Below are positions 1-9,641 of a stretch of 64,000 bases of DNA, one piece after another (the first letter of the stretch is position 1; every line of letters begins with the position of its first letter). Below the pieces are notes generated by a model, which searched no databases, was not told where the DNA came from, and saw only the letters and a program-made list of their open reading frames with translations. The translations under genes were made by a program, and so were the position numbers. Origin of the DNA: Flavobacterium litorale (lineage in GTDB: Bacteria > Bacteroidota > Bacteroidia > Flavobacteriales > Flavobacteriaceae); the NCBI RefSeq assembly GCF_019613795.1, contig NZ_CP080429.1:2413501-2477500 (forward strand), read 5' to 3'.

Positions 1-2789
1 CCTGTATTACCTACTGTTGGAACACAATAATCTATTGGTATTATAGATGTTCCACCTTCTGCCATAAGTGCTATTGCTTCACCGAAACAAGCATCGGTAG
101 TTTCTGGCGTAACGGTTACAGGGTCTGGAACAGGGTTTACATTTACTATATAATCTACCATTACAACACAACTTCCTGCTGATTGTGATGCTGTTAATGT
201 AAACGTAGTAGTTTCTGATGGTGAAAATGTGTACCCATCAGTTGCATTACCTGTAACACTATCGGATGGCGACCATTCGTACACATCAAAATCAGCAGCT
301 CCTGCAGTAATTGTTACTAGTTCTGTGTCGTTTCCATCACAAATAGTGGTTTCTGTACCGCTTAACGTTAATGTTGCTGGTGTTGTTACTTCAAACACAT
401 CTGTAGTAGTATCTGTACCACCAACTGTTGTTACGGCTACTGTTCCTGAAATTCCTGCTGCTACGTTAGCCACAATTTCAGTATCTGTATTGGTATCTAT
501 TGTTATTGCTTCTCCCCCTATTTCGAGTGTAGCATTACCTAAACCTGTACCTGTTATGGTAATATCGCCATCGGCAGCACAGTATGATGCTGGTGTAAAC
601 TCAGTAATAACGGGTGCTGGTGGCATTACGATGTTTATAGAATAATCTTCGTAACTACCATAAGAACCTGTATAACATGGTGTACCACCACTGTTATTAT
701 CTGTTCCACCTATTCGTACTCTGTGCGAACCTACTAAACCTGCATCTGCTGGAATGGCAAACGAACCTGTAAGTATGGTTGGGTTATCACTTTCCGAAAG
801 TCCTGTATATACTAATTCTCCATCATCATCAAAATCAGTATCATCATTCCAGTCTATCCATATTTTTGTTCCGTACGTATAACCTGTACCATAAGTAATA
901 GCAAAGTCTACCGTAGCGCCTACAAATGCATCTGTAGATTGTGCACTATAGTCTGCATAGTTTCCTGCTTCTGCATCTGTTGCATTACTTATAGTTCCCA
1001 TGTCTACATTTATAATACCATCATTGTCTACACTAGTAGGTGCAGGTGTACAATAGCTTGTAACGAATGATGATGGTCCTGCCCATGGGCTAAGATCAGT
1101 GTCCGAACATGCCGAGCGTACCCATACATAATATTCTGTATCTTGTGTAAGTCCTGTCAAATCTGCTGTAAGCACACCAGCAGCAACATCGCCAGTAGCA
1201 ATAGTAGCTCCTGTTGGTTCAGTAGCATCAGTACTTATATAATATTCGTAACCGTTTGCTGGTAAATCTGTAGATTCATTCCAAACCACGTTTCCGCTTG
1301 TAAAAGAGGTTGTTGTAGCAACAACTCCAGTAACAGGCTCACACGTTGGCGTTAATGTTACAGATATGTCATCTACAAATAATCTGTTTTGATTTGCTGC
1401 AGAATAAGCATTGAAACCTATATAGTATACACCCGTAGTTGTTGGTGTAAAATCTACAAAAGTTGTAGTTGGCGAAGCGGAACTAATATCTGGATGATCT
1501 GCAAGCTCTGTTAGCATTGCTGCTGCACCAGCCGATGTACCGTAAGATACTCTTAGTTTTTCGGTATAAAAAGTAAAATCGTTACCGTAAGTATATGATA
1601 ATCGGTACGAAGTTCCTGCTGTTAAGTTAAGCCCTTGTAGGTAAAACCATGCATTTGCAGCGTTACTACTGTTGTATTGGTATCTAAAAGTAGTATCTGT
1701 AAAACCATAACCTGGATTGGTAACGGTTGTCCAGTTATTACCTAATCCTGCATTTTCTGTTATAATGCAAGCTGGTACACCTGGTGTTGTAGCCGATTCT
1801 ACATCCTGCATGTAAGGTACATCTGTAGCATCACATAATGTTGTAAATGATGTTGATGCTGACCATGAACTTACTGAACCTGCGCCACAGTTACTTCTTA
1901 TCCATACGTAGTATGTTGTATTGGATGTTAACCCTGCGATATTTGCAGATACATCTCCTGAAGCAGCTGTACCTGTAGCCACTGTAGCCTCTACTGGTGT
2001 AGTGTTTGAGGTGCTATGGTAGTACTCGTAACCATCTGTTGCTGCTGCAACAGCATCCCAAGCAATATCAGCATCGTTAGTACCCATTGTTGTTACTGCT
2101 AAACCAGATGGAGCAAGGCATGACGCAACAGCTCCTTCAAATTCAATTCTTGCTAATGTTGAAGTTAGCGTACCTGTTGGCGGGGCAGCAGGGTCTGGGT
2201 TAGTACCATCACTGAAATAGAAAAGTCCAGTATTAGAGTTACCAGAGTACGAACCAAAATTAGCAGTACATGAGTATCCTGGTACATTCTCATCTATTGC
2301 AATAATTAGGTTACTTGTTCCATCGTAATTAAATGGAACTGTAAAAGTGATTTCAAACCACTCACCCGCCACTGGAGTAATTGCTCCAGAATAAACTTCT
2401 GTAAGGTTTGCTAAATCTTCCCAATCTGTAGTTGATGAAAACTCTGTTTTGGTAGTATGACCTAAATATACAGTCCACTCATTCCAGTTAGCCAAGTTAG
2501 TACCTCCAGAGTTATAAAAGTAGCTTACTTTAGTAATGTCTCCAGCTACACCGCCACTAGTAGCAAATTCTGAAGCTTGAATAATTTGTTGGCTATAAGT
2601 ATAGTTATAGCACGAATAGATGGGCACTCGGTTTGCCGAGGTAGCACTACCTGAACCAATACCAATAGTACCTTGTGCAGATACCGCCGTAATGGAAAGT
2701 AGGGTAAAAAGGGTTAAATAGCTCAAGAGCCAGCGTTTCGAATTTTTCCCATAATCCGAAGCACTTCTTAAAAAAGTAGTGTTTTTCAT
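1..2789 (-). CDS. Large secreted modular protein with FN3 and GEVED domains (partial, C-terminus off the left edge)
   Basis: An open minus-strand frame runs from an ATG at 2787-2789 to the window edge without a stop, about 929 codons. The first ~40 residues form a long signal peptide ending AVSAQG. Next come a globular domain, a fibronectin type III-like domain (about residues 220-305, starting CLAPSGLAV), a choice-of-anchor J/MAM-like domain (about 310-480), a second FN3-like domain (about 483-575) and a GEVED domain (about 580-720) with IWIDWNDD and GSYEDYSINI. IPT/PKD-like segments follow. This architecture is typical of type IX secreted surface proteins of Flavobacteria, so a T9SS sorting domain probably lies beyond the edge; that is inference. 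The substrate is unknown. No TAnnTTTG promoter box was found in 2790-3035, which is very AT-rich. Confidence 0.85.
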   Translation of the reverse strand, partial: MKNTTFLRSASDYGKNSKRWLLSYLTLFTLLSITAVSAQGTIGIGSGSATSANRVPIYSCYNYTYSQQIIQASEFATSGGVAGDITKVSYFYNSGGTNLANWNEWTVYLGHTTKTEFSSTTDWEDLANLTEVYSGAITPVAGEWFEITFTVPFNYDGTSNLIIAIDENVPGYSCTANFGSYSGNSNTGLFYFSDGTNPDPAAPPTGTLTSTLARIEFEGAVASCLAPSGLAVTTMGTNDADIAWDAVAAATDGYEYYHSTSNTTPVEATVATGTAASGDVSANIAGLTSNTTYYVWIRSNCGAGSVSSWSASTSFTTLCDATDVPYMQDVESATTPGVPACIITENAGLGNNWTTVTNPGYGFTDTTFRYQYNSSNAANAWFYLQGLNLTAGTSYRLSYTYGNDFTFYTEKLRVSYGTSAGAAAMLTELADHPDISSASPTTTFVDFTPTTTGVYYIGFNAYSAANQNRLFVDDISVTLTPTCEPVTGVVATTTSFTSGNVVWNESTDLPANGYEYYISTDATEPTGATIATGDVAAGVLTADLTGLTQDTEYYVWVRSACSDTDLSPWAGPSSFVTSYCTPAPTSVDNDGIINVDMGTISNATDAEAGNYADYSAQSTDAFVGATVDFAITYGTGYTYGTKIWIDWNDDTDFDDDGELVYTGLSESDNPTILTGSFAIPADAGLVGSHRVRIGGTDNNSGGTPCYTGSYGSYEDYSINIVMPPAPVITEFTPASYCAADGDITITGTGLGNATLEIGGEAITIDTNTDTEIVANVAAGISGTVAVTTVGGTDTTTDVFEVTTPATLTLSGTETTICDGNDTELVTITAGAADFDVYEWSPSDSVTGNATDGYTFSPSETTTFTLTASQSAGSCVVMVDYIVNVNPVPDPVTVTPETTDACFGEAIALMAEGGTSIIPIDYCVPTVGNT

Positions 2790-3035
2790 ATTATAATAGT
2801 TATAAATTATTGTTAATAAAGTTATGAAATTTATACATATAACAATTATTTTAACATAATTTAAAAGTATTATAAATTAATTTTTAATTAAAATCAACTT
2901 TTAGTCGTTATTAATGAAAGATTTATAACAAAATACCATATAATTCGCTTTATGTTAAATTATAGTTAACAATATATTTTTAATGTGATTTAAAAAGTGA
3001 TTTAAAATCGACTGATATTCCAAAAAAAGCATAAA

Positions 3036-3066
3036 AAAAGCCCTGAGAATATTCTCAGGGCTTTTA
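3036..3066 (-). terminator. Rho-independent terminator of the 1793-residue cargo gene
   Basis: A 10-bp perfect stem (ccctgagaat / attctcaggg at 3041-3060) extended by A/T pairs is followed on the minus strand by a run of T. It lies about 45 bases past the stop at 3112. The rest of the 2790-3111 gap is AT-rich and holds no other recognisable feature. Confidence 0.85.
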
Positions 3067-3111
3067 AAGTTATTTTATGCTGCTGATTTTTCAGCAAACC
3101 ATAAGCTTATA

Positions 3112-6100
3112 TTATTGCTTCTTAACTATTTTAATAGTTTCAACAATATTACCTGCTGTTATAGTAACAAGGTATGTTCCGTCTGACAGTGAAGTCATAT
3201 CCAGTTTTACCTCGCTTGTATTAGGTTGCTCAGCCATTACTTGCTGTCCGAGTAAGTTAAATACTGCTACAGATGTTATTTCTGAATTGTAAGATACAGT
3301 TAAAACATCTTTTACAGGGTTTGGATAGAAAGAGAACTTATTACGATTAAAATCGTTACTACTTAATATTACCTCCATTGTTACTGCAAGTACTGCATCA
3401 CTCTCACAACCATTAAGGGTCTGTGTAGCATAGTATGTTGTACCATTTGTAATTCCTGTTGTAATAGGTAGTGGATTTTCTCCTACTATAGCATCTGCCT
3501 CTGTAGCATACCATATTACATTATCGCCAGTAACTACAATATCTTCGATAGTTGCGTTAGCAGGGCTGTTTTCAGTAATACTTTGGTTAGCATCACCTGT
3601 TGGGGCGGCGGTAACGTTTATGGTTACGGCTACTTCTGTTCTATCTGTACTTTCACATCCGTCTATGGTTTGTGATGCGTAGTAACTTGTTCCGTCTACT
3701 AAAGCAGTTTCAGCCGTTAGTAAGTTACCGTCTGTTGCGGCATCGTACCATTGGATGTTATCGCCTGTTGCCATTAAATCGGCTACGGTTCCTGCGTTAC
3801 AAAGGGTTACTGTGGCGGCATCTACTGTTGGGGCAGCGGTAACGTTTATGGTTACGGCTACTTCTGTTCTGTCTGTGCTTTCACATCCGTCTATGGTTTG
3901 TGATGCGTAGTAACTTGTTCCGTCTACTAAAGCAGTTTCAGCCGTTAGTAAGTTACCGTCTGTTGCGGCATCGTACCATTGGATGTTATCGCCTGTTGCC
4001 ATTAAATCGGCTACGGTTCCTGCGTTACAAAGGGTTACTGTGGCGGCATCTACTGTTGGGGCAGCGGTAACGTTTATGGTTACGGCTACTTCTGTTCTGT
4101 CTGTGCTTTCACATCCGTCTATGGTTTGTGATGCGTAGTAACTTGTTCCGTCTACTAAAGCGGTTTCAGCCGTTAATAGGTTACCGTCTGTGGCGGCATC
4201 GTACCATTGGATGTTATCGCCTGTTGCCATTAACTCGGCTACGATTCCTGCATTACAAAGGGTTACTGTGGCGGCATCTACTGTTGGGGCAGCGGTAACG
4301 TTTATGGTTACGGCTACTTCTGTTCTGTCTGTGCTTTCACATCCGTCTATGGTTTGTGATGCGTAGTAACTTGTTCCGTCTACTAAAGCAGTTTCAGCCG
4401 TTAATAGGTTACCGTCTGTGGCGGCATCGTACCATTGGATGTTATCGCCTGTTGCCATTAAATCGGCTACGGTTCCTGCATTACAAAGGGTTACTGTGGC
4501 GGCATCTACTGTTGGGGCGGCTGTTTCTGTTACAGTAACTTCTACTGTATTACTTACAGCGCATCCTGCTTCTGAAGTAGCTGTAACAGTATATGTAGTT
4601 GTAGCAATATCAGCTGATTTAAAGTATACCATAGTAGCAGGTGTACCTTCGGTATAAGCTACTGTTGCATCTTCATCTGTATATAGGTTATCTATAGGTA
4701 ACCATGTTACATCTGTTGAACCAGAAATACTAAATGTTACGTTTAATCTTTTTGTGGAAACGATACCATCGGTAGCATCTAAATCATCATAGTTGTATAT
4801 CGTAGTATTGTTACCAAGATCTGTATAATACGTTTCTGCATTATATAAATCATCATCTCCCGAATGCGATACACTTATTACTATATTAGAAGTTCCGTCC
4901 CACTCAAATGGAGTATCAAATGTTACTGTATTTACACCAACTGCATGGGTATATGTAGCAGGATTGAATACTGTTGTAAAGCCAGTTTCGTCTAGGTAGT
5001 TATCATCTGGGAATTCATCCAGTATAGTAGTTCCCATTTTTACCGTATAATCGTCATTCGTTGCAGAATCTCCTATTTCAATAATATCATATCCTATGGC
5101 TATTATTGTACCTGCTCCTAAGCCCACAGCCTCTAAATCGGCAGCTGTATAAATAGTTTGGCTCTTATAGGTTTCTCTTCTGTTACTAAATGCTGTTAGT
5201 TCTTCGGTATCATCTGTTGTATTAGTTCCGTCACCTACAGTAGCTACTCCTCCTAGTGTTCCACCTGTAATTTCTAATGGTAAAACTGTATCTACACATG
5301 CAGTGGCTGGAGAGTCTATTACAATTGCAGATGGTAAAGGATTAACAGTAACGGTAACTTCTGCTTCTGTTACACATCCAGATACAGCATCGGTAGCTGT
5401 AACAGTATACGTAGTAGTAACCGTTGGTGTTACGGTTTGTATAGCACCATCTAGGTTACCTGGCATCCAGTTATAAGTATAATCTGTATTAGCACTTGTT
5501 ACAGTAAGCTCAGAACTTTCGCCTGGGCAAATTGAATCGTCATCAGATACTGTAATTTCTGGTGCATCAGTTACTGTAGCAACTACTGGTACTCTAGGTC
5601 CTGCGCATATACCATTATAGTTCCAGTTATAGAAGTAATAGTACGTAGTGTTAATTATTCCGCTAACATACCCATCCGTTACAGAGGCTACTGTACCTAC
5701 TGCGTAAGGATACCCTCCTAAAGCTAATTCTCTTACCATAGATGGTCCTGAAACAGCTACAATTCTTAAATCTTCGCCAGCAGGAATATCCCAACCTAAA
5801 TTAACCGTAAATACAACTGGATTAGAACTGTTACCTGCAGGAACTGCAACAGATGCTGATAATAACTCATCGCCATCACTATTTTGAAGCTCCAATTCTA
5901 ATGTTCCAGCACTTGAACTTGTTAAATAAATATCTACGGAGTTAAGTGTAAATGAAGAAAAGGCATCGAATACAAGACCGTAGTTAGAGGCTGAAGTGTT
6001 TGATGTAGATGTTGTAGAAGCTCTTGCGCCACCACTGGTAGGTGCACCCACTTCTTCTGCTACTACATAGTAGGTAGTTGTTTCGTTAATTTCTTCTGAA

Positions 6101-8493
6101 GTGAAAGACTCACCTGTTGCCAAAACATCTCCACCCATCATATCTGCATACCAAGATATTGTTCCTCCATCGGCAGTTGCCAAAAGGTTAACAGTACCCT
6201 GACCGCAAATGGTAGCTGGCGTAGTTGTTACAATTTCTGGATAATCACATAATGTAGCAAAAGTAACCGCTTCTGTCCAGTCGCTAAACGATCCTCCACA
6301 GTTTGTTCTAACAAATATATAGTAATCTGTAGATGGCGTTAAACCACTAACATCAGCACTTAAATCGGTAGTAGCTGTACCTGCACCTGCTGGTGTAGTA
6401 TTGGTATCCGAAACTACATACTCGTATCCTGTAGGAACTCCTACTGCAGGTGCTTGCCAAGATATTGATGCACTATTTTTGGTAATATTGGCAACCGTAG
6501 TACTTACTGTTGGTACATCACATAATGGTACTTCTTCTATTACGATGTTACCAATGTGGAAATCGTAATCTGGAGAATCATCATCAGGACCATCTGTAGC
6601 TTGGAAAGCTATTTGTATTGTTTGCCCCGTATACGCATTTAGTAATATCTCAAAATCAGTAAGTGTATTACTTAAATCAGTAGTTGTAGTGGCATCAAAA
6701 GTATATAACGATGTCCATGTTTGACCACACTCATCAGTAGATATCAATACATTTACTTCATCATCAGTATCTTGCATGCCATTAGGATCTGCACTCGATG
6801 AGTTATAATTGGTTATAGCAGCTTGGAAATTCAACCTAGAATCTTCAGTAAGTACTATTTTAGGGCTAATAATCCACTCGTTTCTATTATCTGTATATAA
6901 GTTTATTCTTGCAGTAGTATTGCCACCTAGTATTGTAGCACTTCTCCAAGTTGAGCTTGTTCCAGCAGGGTTTGCAGCTACTGGCACATCACCATCATCA
7001 GTGTCAACGCTAGCTTCGTACCACCCGTCAATAACAGTACTAAGGTTAGCCCCTGTAAAGCCATCAAAATCATTCTCTACAGGTAGAGCTACTGCTGTAG
7101 CAGGACCTGTTGTAACTGTAGCATCGTTTGTGCTTGCATCAGTATTAAAGTACACATCATAAGGGTCAGAGCCACAACGGTTGTATTCGTATACTTTTAT
7201 ATAGTACGTAGTATTACAGCTTAATCCTGAAACAGTAACCGAAGTACTTGTACCGTCGTAAACCAGTTGTTCTCCTGCACCATTGTACTCATTGTTATCA
7301 TCAAACGCTGCAACGCCGTTAGCCGAAGTAGGATCTGTTACAAGTACTGTGCTTAGTAATACGTAACGTCTGCCACCATTACCATTAGTCCAGTTTATTG
7401 TTAACGAAGTTACACCTACATTCGTAACTTCAACATCAGAAACTTGAGTTGTAGGTGCTATTTGATTGTCAATAGTTACTGCATCAGTAAATACCGTTTC
7501 GGCACTACCTGAACAAGTAACACTCATTCTGTACTGTATCGATGTTCCATCGAATTCGGCTGGAGTAAAACTAGCTGTATCCGCACCCGAACCATCAGTT
7601 ACATCTGTCCAATCTGTACCGTTTAAAGATTCTTGCCATTGGTACGATATGCCTGGTACTAATGGGCTAGCATCACTAACGCTAATTGCTGATGGTGTAC
7701 TGCCATTACATACGTAACGCATGGTATCTCCATTTACAGTACCAGCAAGCGGTGTACCTGCACACGGTGCGGGTGGCAGCCAAGTATATGTTAAACCACT
7801 AGTAAAACCGTCTGCTCCATTAAAAACTGCTTTGGAAGATGAAGAAACGTCAGAACCCGTTACAAGTGTTGGGGTATCCCAAGATGTACCAGCGGCTACT
7901 GTAAGTGCCAATGCACTACCTATTGCACTTTTAATACCTACTTGTGGCTGGTATGAACTTGAAGCAGCATAAGGGGGTGTACCATCGTAAACAAACTGAA
8001 TATTACCAGTAACAGTATTTAGCCTTACCTGCATATTAAAAGACTCTGCCCTAGCATATCTTCTAAAATTAGTCCATTGTATAACCATTTCATCGCCCAC
8101 CATTTCGGTACGTATTTCGGCAAGTCCGTTGGCTCCTTCTTCAAGGTCTGCCGAAAACGGAGCTAAAAATACATTACCGCCTGTAGATGAACTCAATACA
8201 GTATAATTGGTAGTAGAGGGTGAACTTGTACCTAATCCTACTTGACCATTACTAGTTACATAGAAGTTATCATAAGACGTTCCTGCAAAAAGAAAAGGTG
8301 CAGGAAACGTTTGCTGCGGAGAGGTGTACGAATCTAAATTCGGCGTACCATCCGTAGACGAGTTAATTACAGTACCCCCTGTAATGGGTACGTAAGTTCC
8401 GTTAGATTGCTGAAAGGAATACAATGTTGCCTGCGCATACCCTACGGTGACGGCACAAAGCATCAATCCAATCAATAGTGTAATTTTTTTCAT
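3112..8493 (-). CDS. Giant secreted FN3/Ig-like repeat protein with T9SS type A sorting domain
   Basis: The product is 1793 residues with a clear signal peptide (MKKITLLIGLMLCAVTVGYA, cut before QAT). Domains in order: an N-terminal beta-rich domain; FN3 (about 346-450); a MAM/cleaved-adhesin-like domain (about 466-654) with WIISPKI; a second FN3 (about 660-748); Ig-like and PKD-like segments; four near-identical 76-residue Ig-like repeats (about 1327-1630) of the CHU_C-associated type (QWYDAATDGN, YYASQTIDGCES); a diverged fifth repeat; and a C-terminal T9SS signal (FSFYPNPVKDVL ... GTYLVTITAG ... IVKKQ). It is probably exported through the outer membrane and attached to the surface. Its ligand or substrate is unknown and no catalytic domain is visible. 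It ends in a strong hairpin, so the gene at 1-2789 is probably transcribed separately. Confidence 0.9.
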   Translation of the reverse strand: MKKITLLIGLMLCAVTVGYAQATLYSFQQSNGTYVPITGGTVINSSTDGTPNLDSYTSPQQTFPAPFLFAGTSYDNFYVTSNGQVGLGTSSPSTTNYTVLSSSTGGNVFLAPFSADLEEGANGLAEIRTEMVGDEMVIQWTNFRRYARAESFNMQVRLNTVTGNIQFVYDGTPPYAASSSYQPQVGIKSAIGSALALTVAAGTSWDTPTLVTGSDVSSSSKAVFNGADGFTSGLTYTWLPPAPCAGTPLAGTVNGDTMRYVCNGSTPSAISVSDASPLVPGISYQWQESLNGTDWTDVTDGSGADTASFTPAEFDGTSIQYRMSVTCSGSAETVFTDAVTIDNQIAPTTQVSDVEVTNVGVTSLTINWTNGNGGRRYVLLSTVLVTDPTSANGVAAFDDNNEYNGAGEQLVYDGTSTSVTVSGLSCNTTYYIKVYEYNRCGSDPYDVYFNTDASTNDATVTTGPATAVALPVENDFDGFTGANLSTVIDGWYEASVDTDDGDVPVAANPAGTSSTWRSATILGGNTTARINLYTDNRNEWIISPKIVLTEDSRLNFQAAITNYNSSSADPNGMQDTDDEVNVLISTDECGQTWTSLYTFDATTTTDLSNTLTDFEILLNAYTGQTIQIAFQATDGPDDDSPDYDFHIGNIVIEEVPLCDVPTVSTTVANITKNSASISWQAPAVGVPTGYEYVVSDTNTTPAGAGTATTDLSADVSGLTPSTDYYIFVRTNCGGSFSDWTEAVTFATLCDYPEIVTTTPATICGQGTVNLLATADGGTISWYADMMGGDVLATGESFTSEEINETTTYYVVAEEVGAPTSGGARASTTSTSNTSASNYGLVFDAFSSFTLNSVDIYLTSSSAGTLELELQNSDGDELLSASVAVPAGNSSNPVVFTVNLGWDIPAGEDLRIVAVSGPSMVRELALGGYPYAVGTVASVTDGYVSGIINTTYYYFYNWNYNGICAGPRVPVVATVTDAPEITVSDDDSICPGESSELTVTSANTDYTYNWMPGNLDGAIQTVTPTVTTTYTVTATDAVSGCVTEAEVTVTVNPLPSAIVIDSPATACVDTVLPLEITGGTLGGVATVGDGTNTTDDTEELTAFSNRRETYKSQTIYTAADLEAVGLGAGTIIAIGYDIIEIGDSATNDDYTVKMGTTILDEFPDDNYLDETGFTTVFNPATYTHAVGVNTVTFDTPFEWDGTSNIVISVSHSGDDDLYNAETYYTDLGNNTTIYNYDDLDATDGIVSTKRLNVTFSISGSTDVTWLPIDNLYTDEDATVAYTEGTPATMVYFKSADIATTTYTVTATSEAGCAVSNTVEVTVTETAAPTVDAATVTLCNAGTVADLMATGDNIQWYDAATDGNLLTAETALVDGTSYYASQTIDGCESTDRTEVAVTINVTAAPTVDAATVTLCNAGIVAELMATGDNIQWYDAATDGNLLTAETALVDGTSYYASQTIDGCESTDRTEVAVTINVTAAPTVDAATVTLCNAGTVADLMATGDNIQWYDAATDGNLLTAETALVDGTSYYASQTIDGCESTDRTEVAVTINVTAAPTVDAATVTLCNAGTVADLMATGDNIQWYDAATDGNLLTAETALVDGTSYYASQTIDGCESTDRTEVAVTINVTAAPTGDANQSITENSPANATIEDIVVTGDNVIWYATEADAIVGENPLPITTGITNGTTYYATQTLNGCESDAVLAVTMEVILSSNDFNRNKFSFYPNPVKDVLTVSYNSEITSVAVFNLLGQQVMAEQPNTSEVKLDMTSLSDGTYLVTITAGNIVETIKIVKKQ
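3602..4513 (-). repeat. Four tandem 228-bp in-frame repeats
   Basis: Copies start at 3602, 3830, 4058 and 4286 (period exactly 228 bp, 76 codons). They are almost identical at DNA level. Copies 3602 and 3830 share variants (ttagtaagttaccgtctgtt) while 4058 and 4286 share others (ttaataggttaccgtctgtg), which suggests stepwise duplication. They encode Ig-like domains of the secreted protein. The copy at 4058 has a private change giving IVAEL instead of TVADL. Confidence 0.95.
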
Positions 8494-8719
8494 ATAATTT
8501 TATAATTTGATTAAGAGTGATTAAAAATAGGATTAATATGATTATTATCACATAAATACATTGGTTTTGTGATAAAAACATATTTTTATATCATAAAATC
8601 TATAATTTTAACACAATAAAAACGTTAAATTATGTTAATGATGTTTTAATAATAGTAATTTTTATAATTATCCATATTCCGAATACGCATATTTTAACGC
8701 AAATACTATAGTAGTATAT

Positions 8720-8753
8720 AACAAAGAGGGGCTTAAATAAGCCCCTCTTTGTT
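8720..8753 (-). terminator. Terminator of fabI
   Basis: A 13-bp perfect stem (aacaaagaggggc / gcccctctttgtt) with an 8-base loop lies about 20 bases after the fabI stop. The gap 8494-8719 upstream of the giant cargo gene is AT-rich; I saw no TAnnTTTG box in it. Confidence 0.8.
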
Positions 8754-8774
8754 ATAATTCTGTATTTTAAATAG

Positions 8775-9587
8775 TTATTCTTTAGATAATCTATCCATTA
8801 CATCAGCACTTACACCTGTAGAGGAATACCCTCCGTCATGGAAAAGGTTTTGCATGGTAACCATTCTTGTCAAATCAGAGAAAAGCGTAATACAATAATC
8901 CGCACACGATTCAGCATCGGCATTACCTAATGGTGCAATAGAATCGGCAAAATCATAAAAATCACCAAACCCTTTTATACCTGTACCCGCAGTAGTTTTT
9001 GTAGGCGATTGCGATACGGTATTAATACGTACTTTTTTCTCTGTACCGTAATGGTAACCAAAACTACGTGCTATAGACTCTAACATGGCTTTAATATCTG
9101 CCATATCCGTATAGAAGGGATACGTACGTTGTGCAGCCATATAGGTTAAAGCTACTACACTACCACCATCGTTAATAGCATCTAGTTTTTTAGCAACGCT
9201 TAGCATTTTATGTAGCGACATTGCCGATACATCGATACCTTTCATAAAATAATCGTAGTTGGACTCTGTATACGGTATGTTTTTACGAATGTTAACACTC
9301 ATACCTATAGAGTGCAGTATAAAATCAATTTTGCCGCCTAGTATTTCCTGTGCTTTTGTGTAAAGGTTTGTAAGCTCCTCCACATTGGTAGCATCCGCAG
9401 GTATAATTTCAGACCCTGTTTTTTCTGCTAATGTTTTTATCTCACCCATACGCATTGCAATAGGTGCATTGGTTAATACAAATGTTGCGCCTTGTTCGTG
9501 TGCCTTTTCAGCCACTTTCCAAGCAATCGAATTTTGGTCAAGAGCACCTGTTATAATACCTCTTTTACCTTTTAATAAGTTATGCAT
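8775..9587 (-). CDS. fabI: Enoyl-[acyl-carrier-protein] reductase (NADH), FabI type
   Basis: It catalyses the last reduction of each fatty-acid elongation cycle, reducing trans-2-enoyl-ACP with NAD(P)H in the cytoplasm. The 270-residue protein has the FabI-type Rossmann start (GKRGIITGALDQNSIAW), the LHSIGM segment, and the FabI catalytic spacing Tyr159-x6-Lys166 (YTDMADIK) rather than the YxxxK of ordinary SDRs. The SPTKTTAGTGIKGF stretch corresponds to the substrate-binding loop. The length is normal for the family. It lies 54 bases downstream of recN with its own TATATTTG box and ends at a strong terminator, so it can be expressed as a single gene. Confidence 0.95.
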   Translation of the reverse strand: MHNLLKGKRGIITGALDQNSIAWKVAEKAHEQGATFVLTNAPIAMRMGEIKTLAEKTGSEIIPADATNVEELTNLYTKAQEILGGKIDFILHSIGMSVNIRKNIPYTESNYDYFMKGIDVSAMSLHKMLSVAKKLDAINDGGSVVALTYMAAQRTYPFYTDMADIKAMLESIARSFGYHYGTEKKVRINTVSQSPTKTTAGTGIKGFGDFYDFADSIAPLGNADAESCADYCITLFSDLTRMVTMQNLFHDGGYSSTGVSADVMDRLSKE

Positions 9588-9619
9588 ATTTTTTTAGTTT
9601 GCTAGTGGTTTATATAAAA

Positions 9620-9627
9620 CAAATATA
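9620..9627 (-). promoter_or_regulatory. Candidate -7 box (TATATTTG) for fabI
   Basis: The minus strand reads TATATTTG, matching the Bacteroidota TAnnTTTG box, 33 bases before the fabI ATG. No good TTG was found about 19 bases upstream, so this is a partial match. Confidence 0.4.
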
Positions 9628-9641
9628 TAGATATTTTTGAT

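Noticed and set aside
229..645. Plus-strand open frame of 138 codons opposite the partial secreted protein
   Set aside because: It is the antisense of a clearly coding minus-strand frame with a signal peptide and recognised domains; low-complexity Val/Ser-rich translation is typical of an antisense shadow.
3602..4513. CRISPR-like or satellite array
   Set aside because: The 228-bp units have no spacers, are in frame and encode protein domains.
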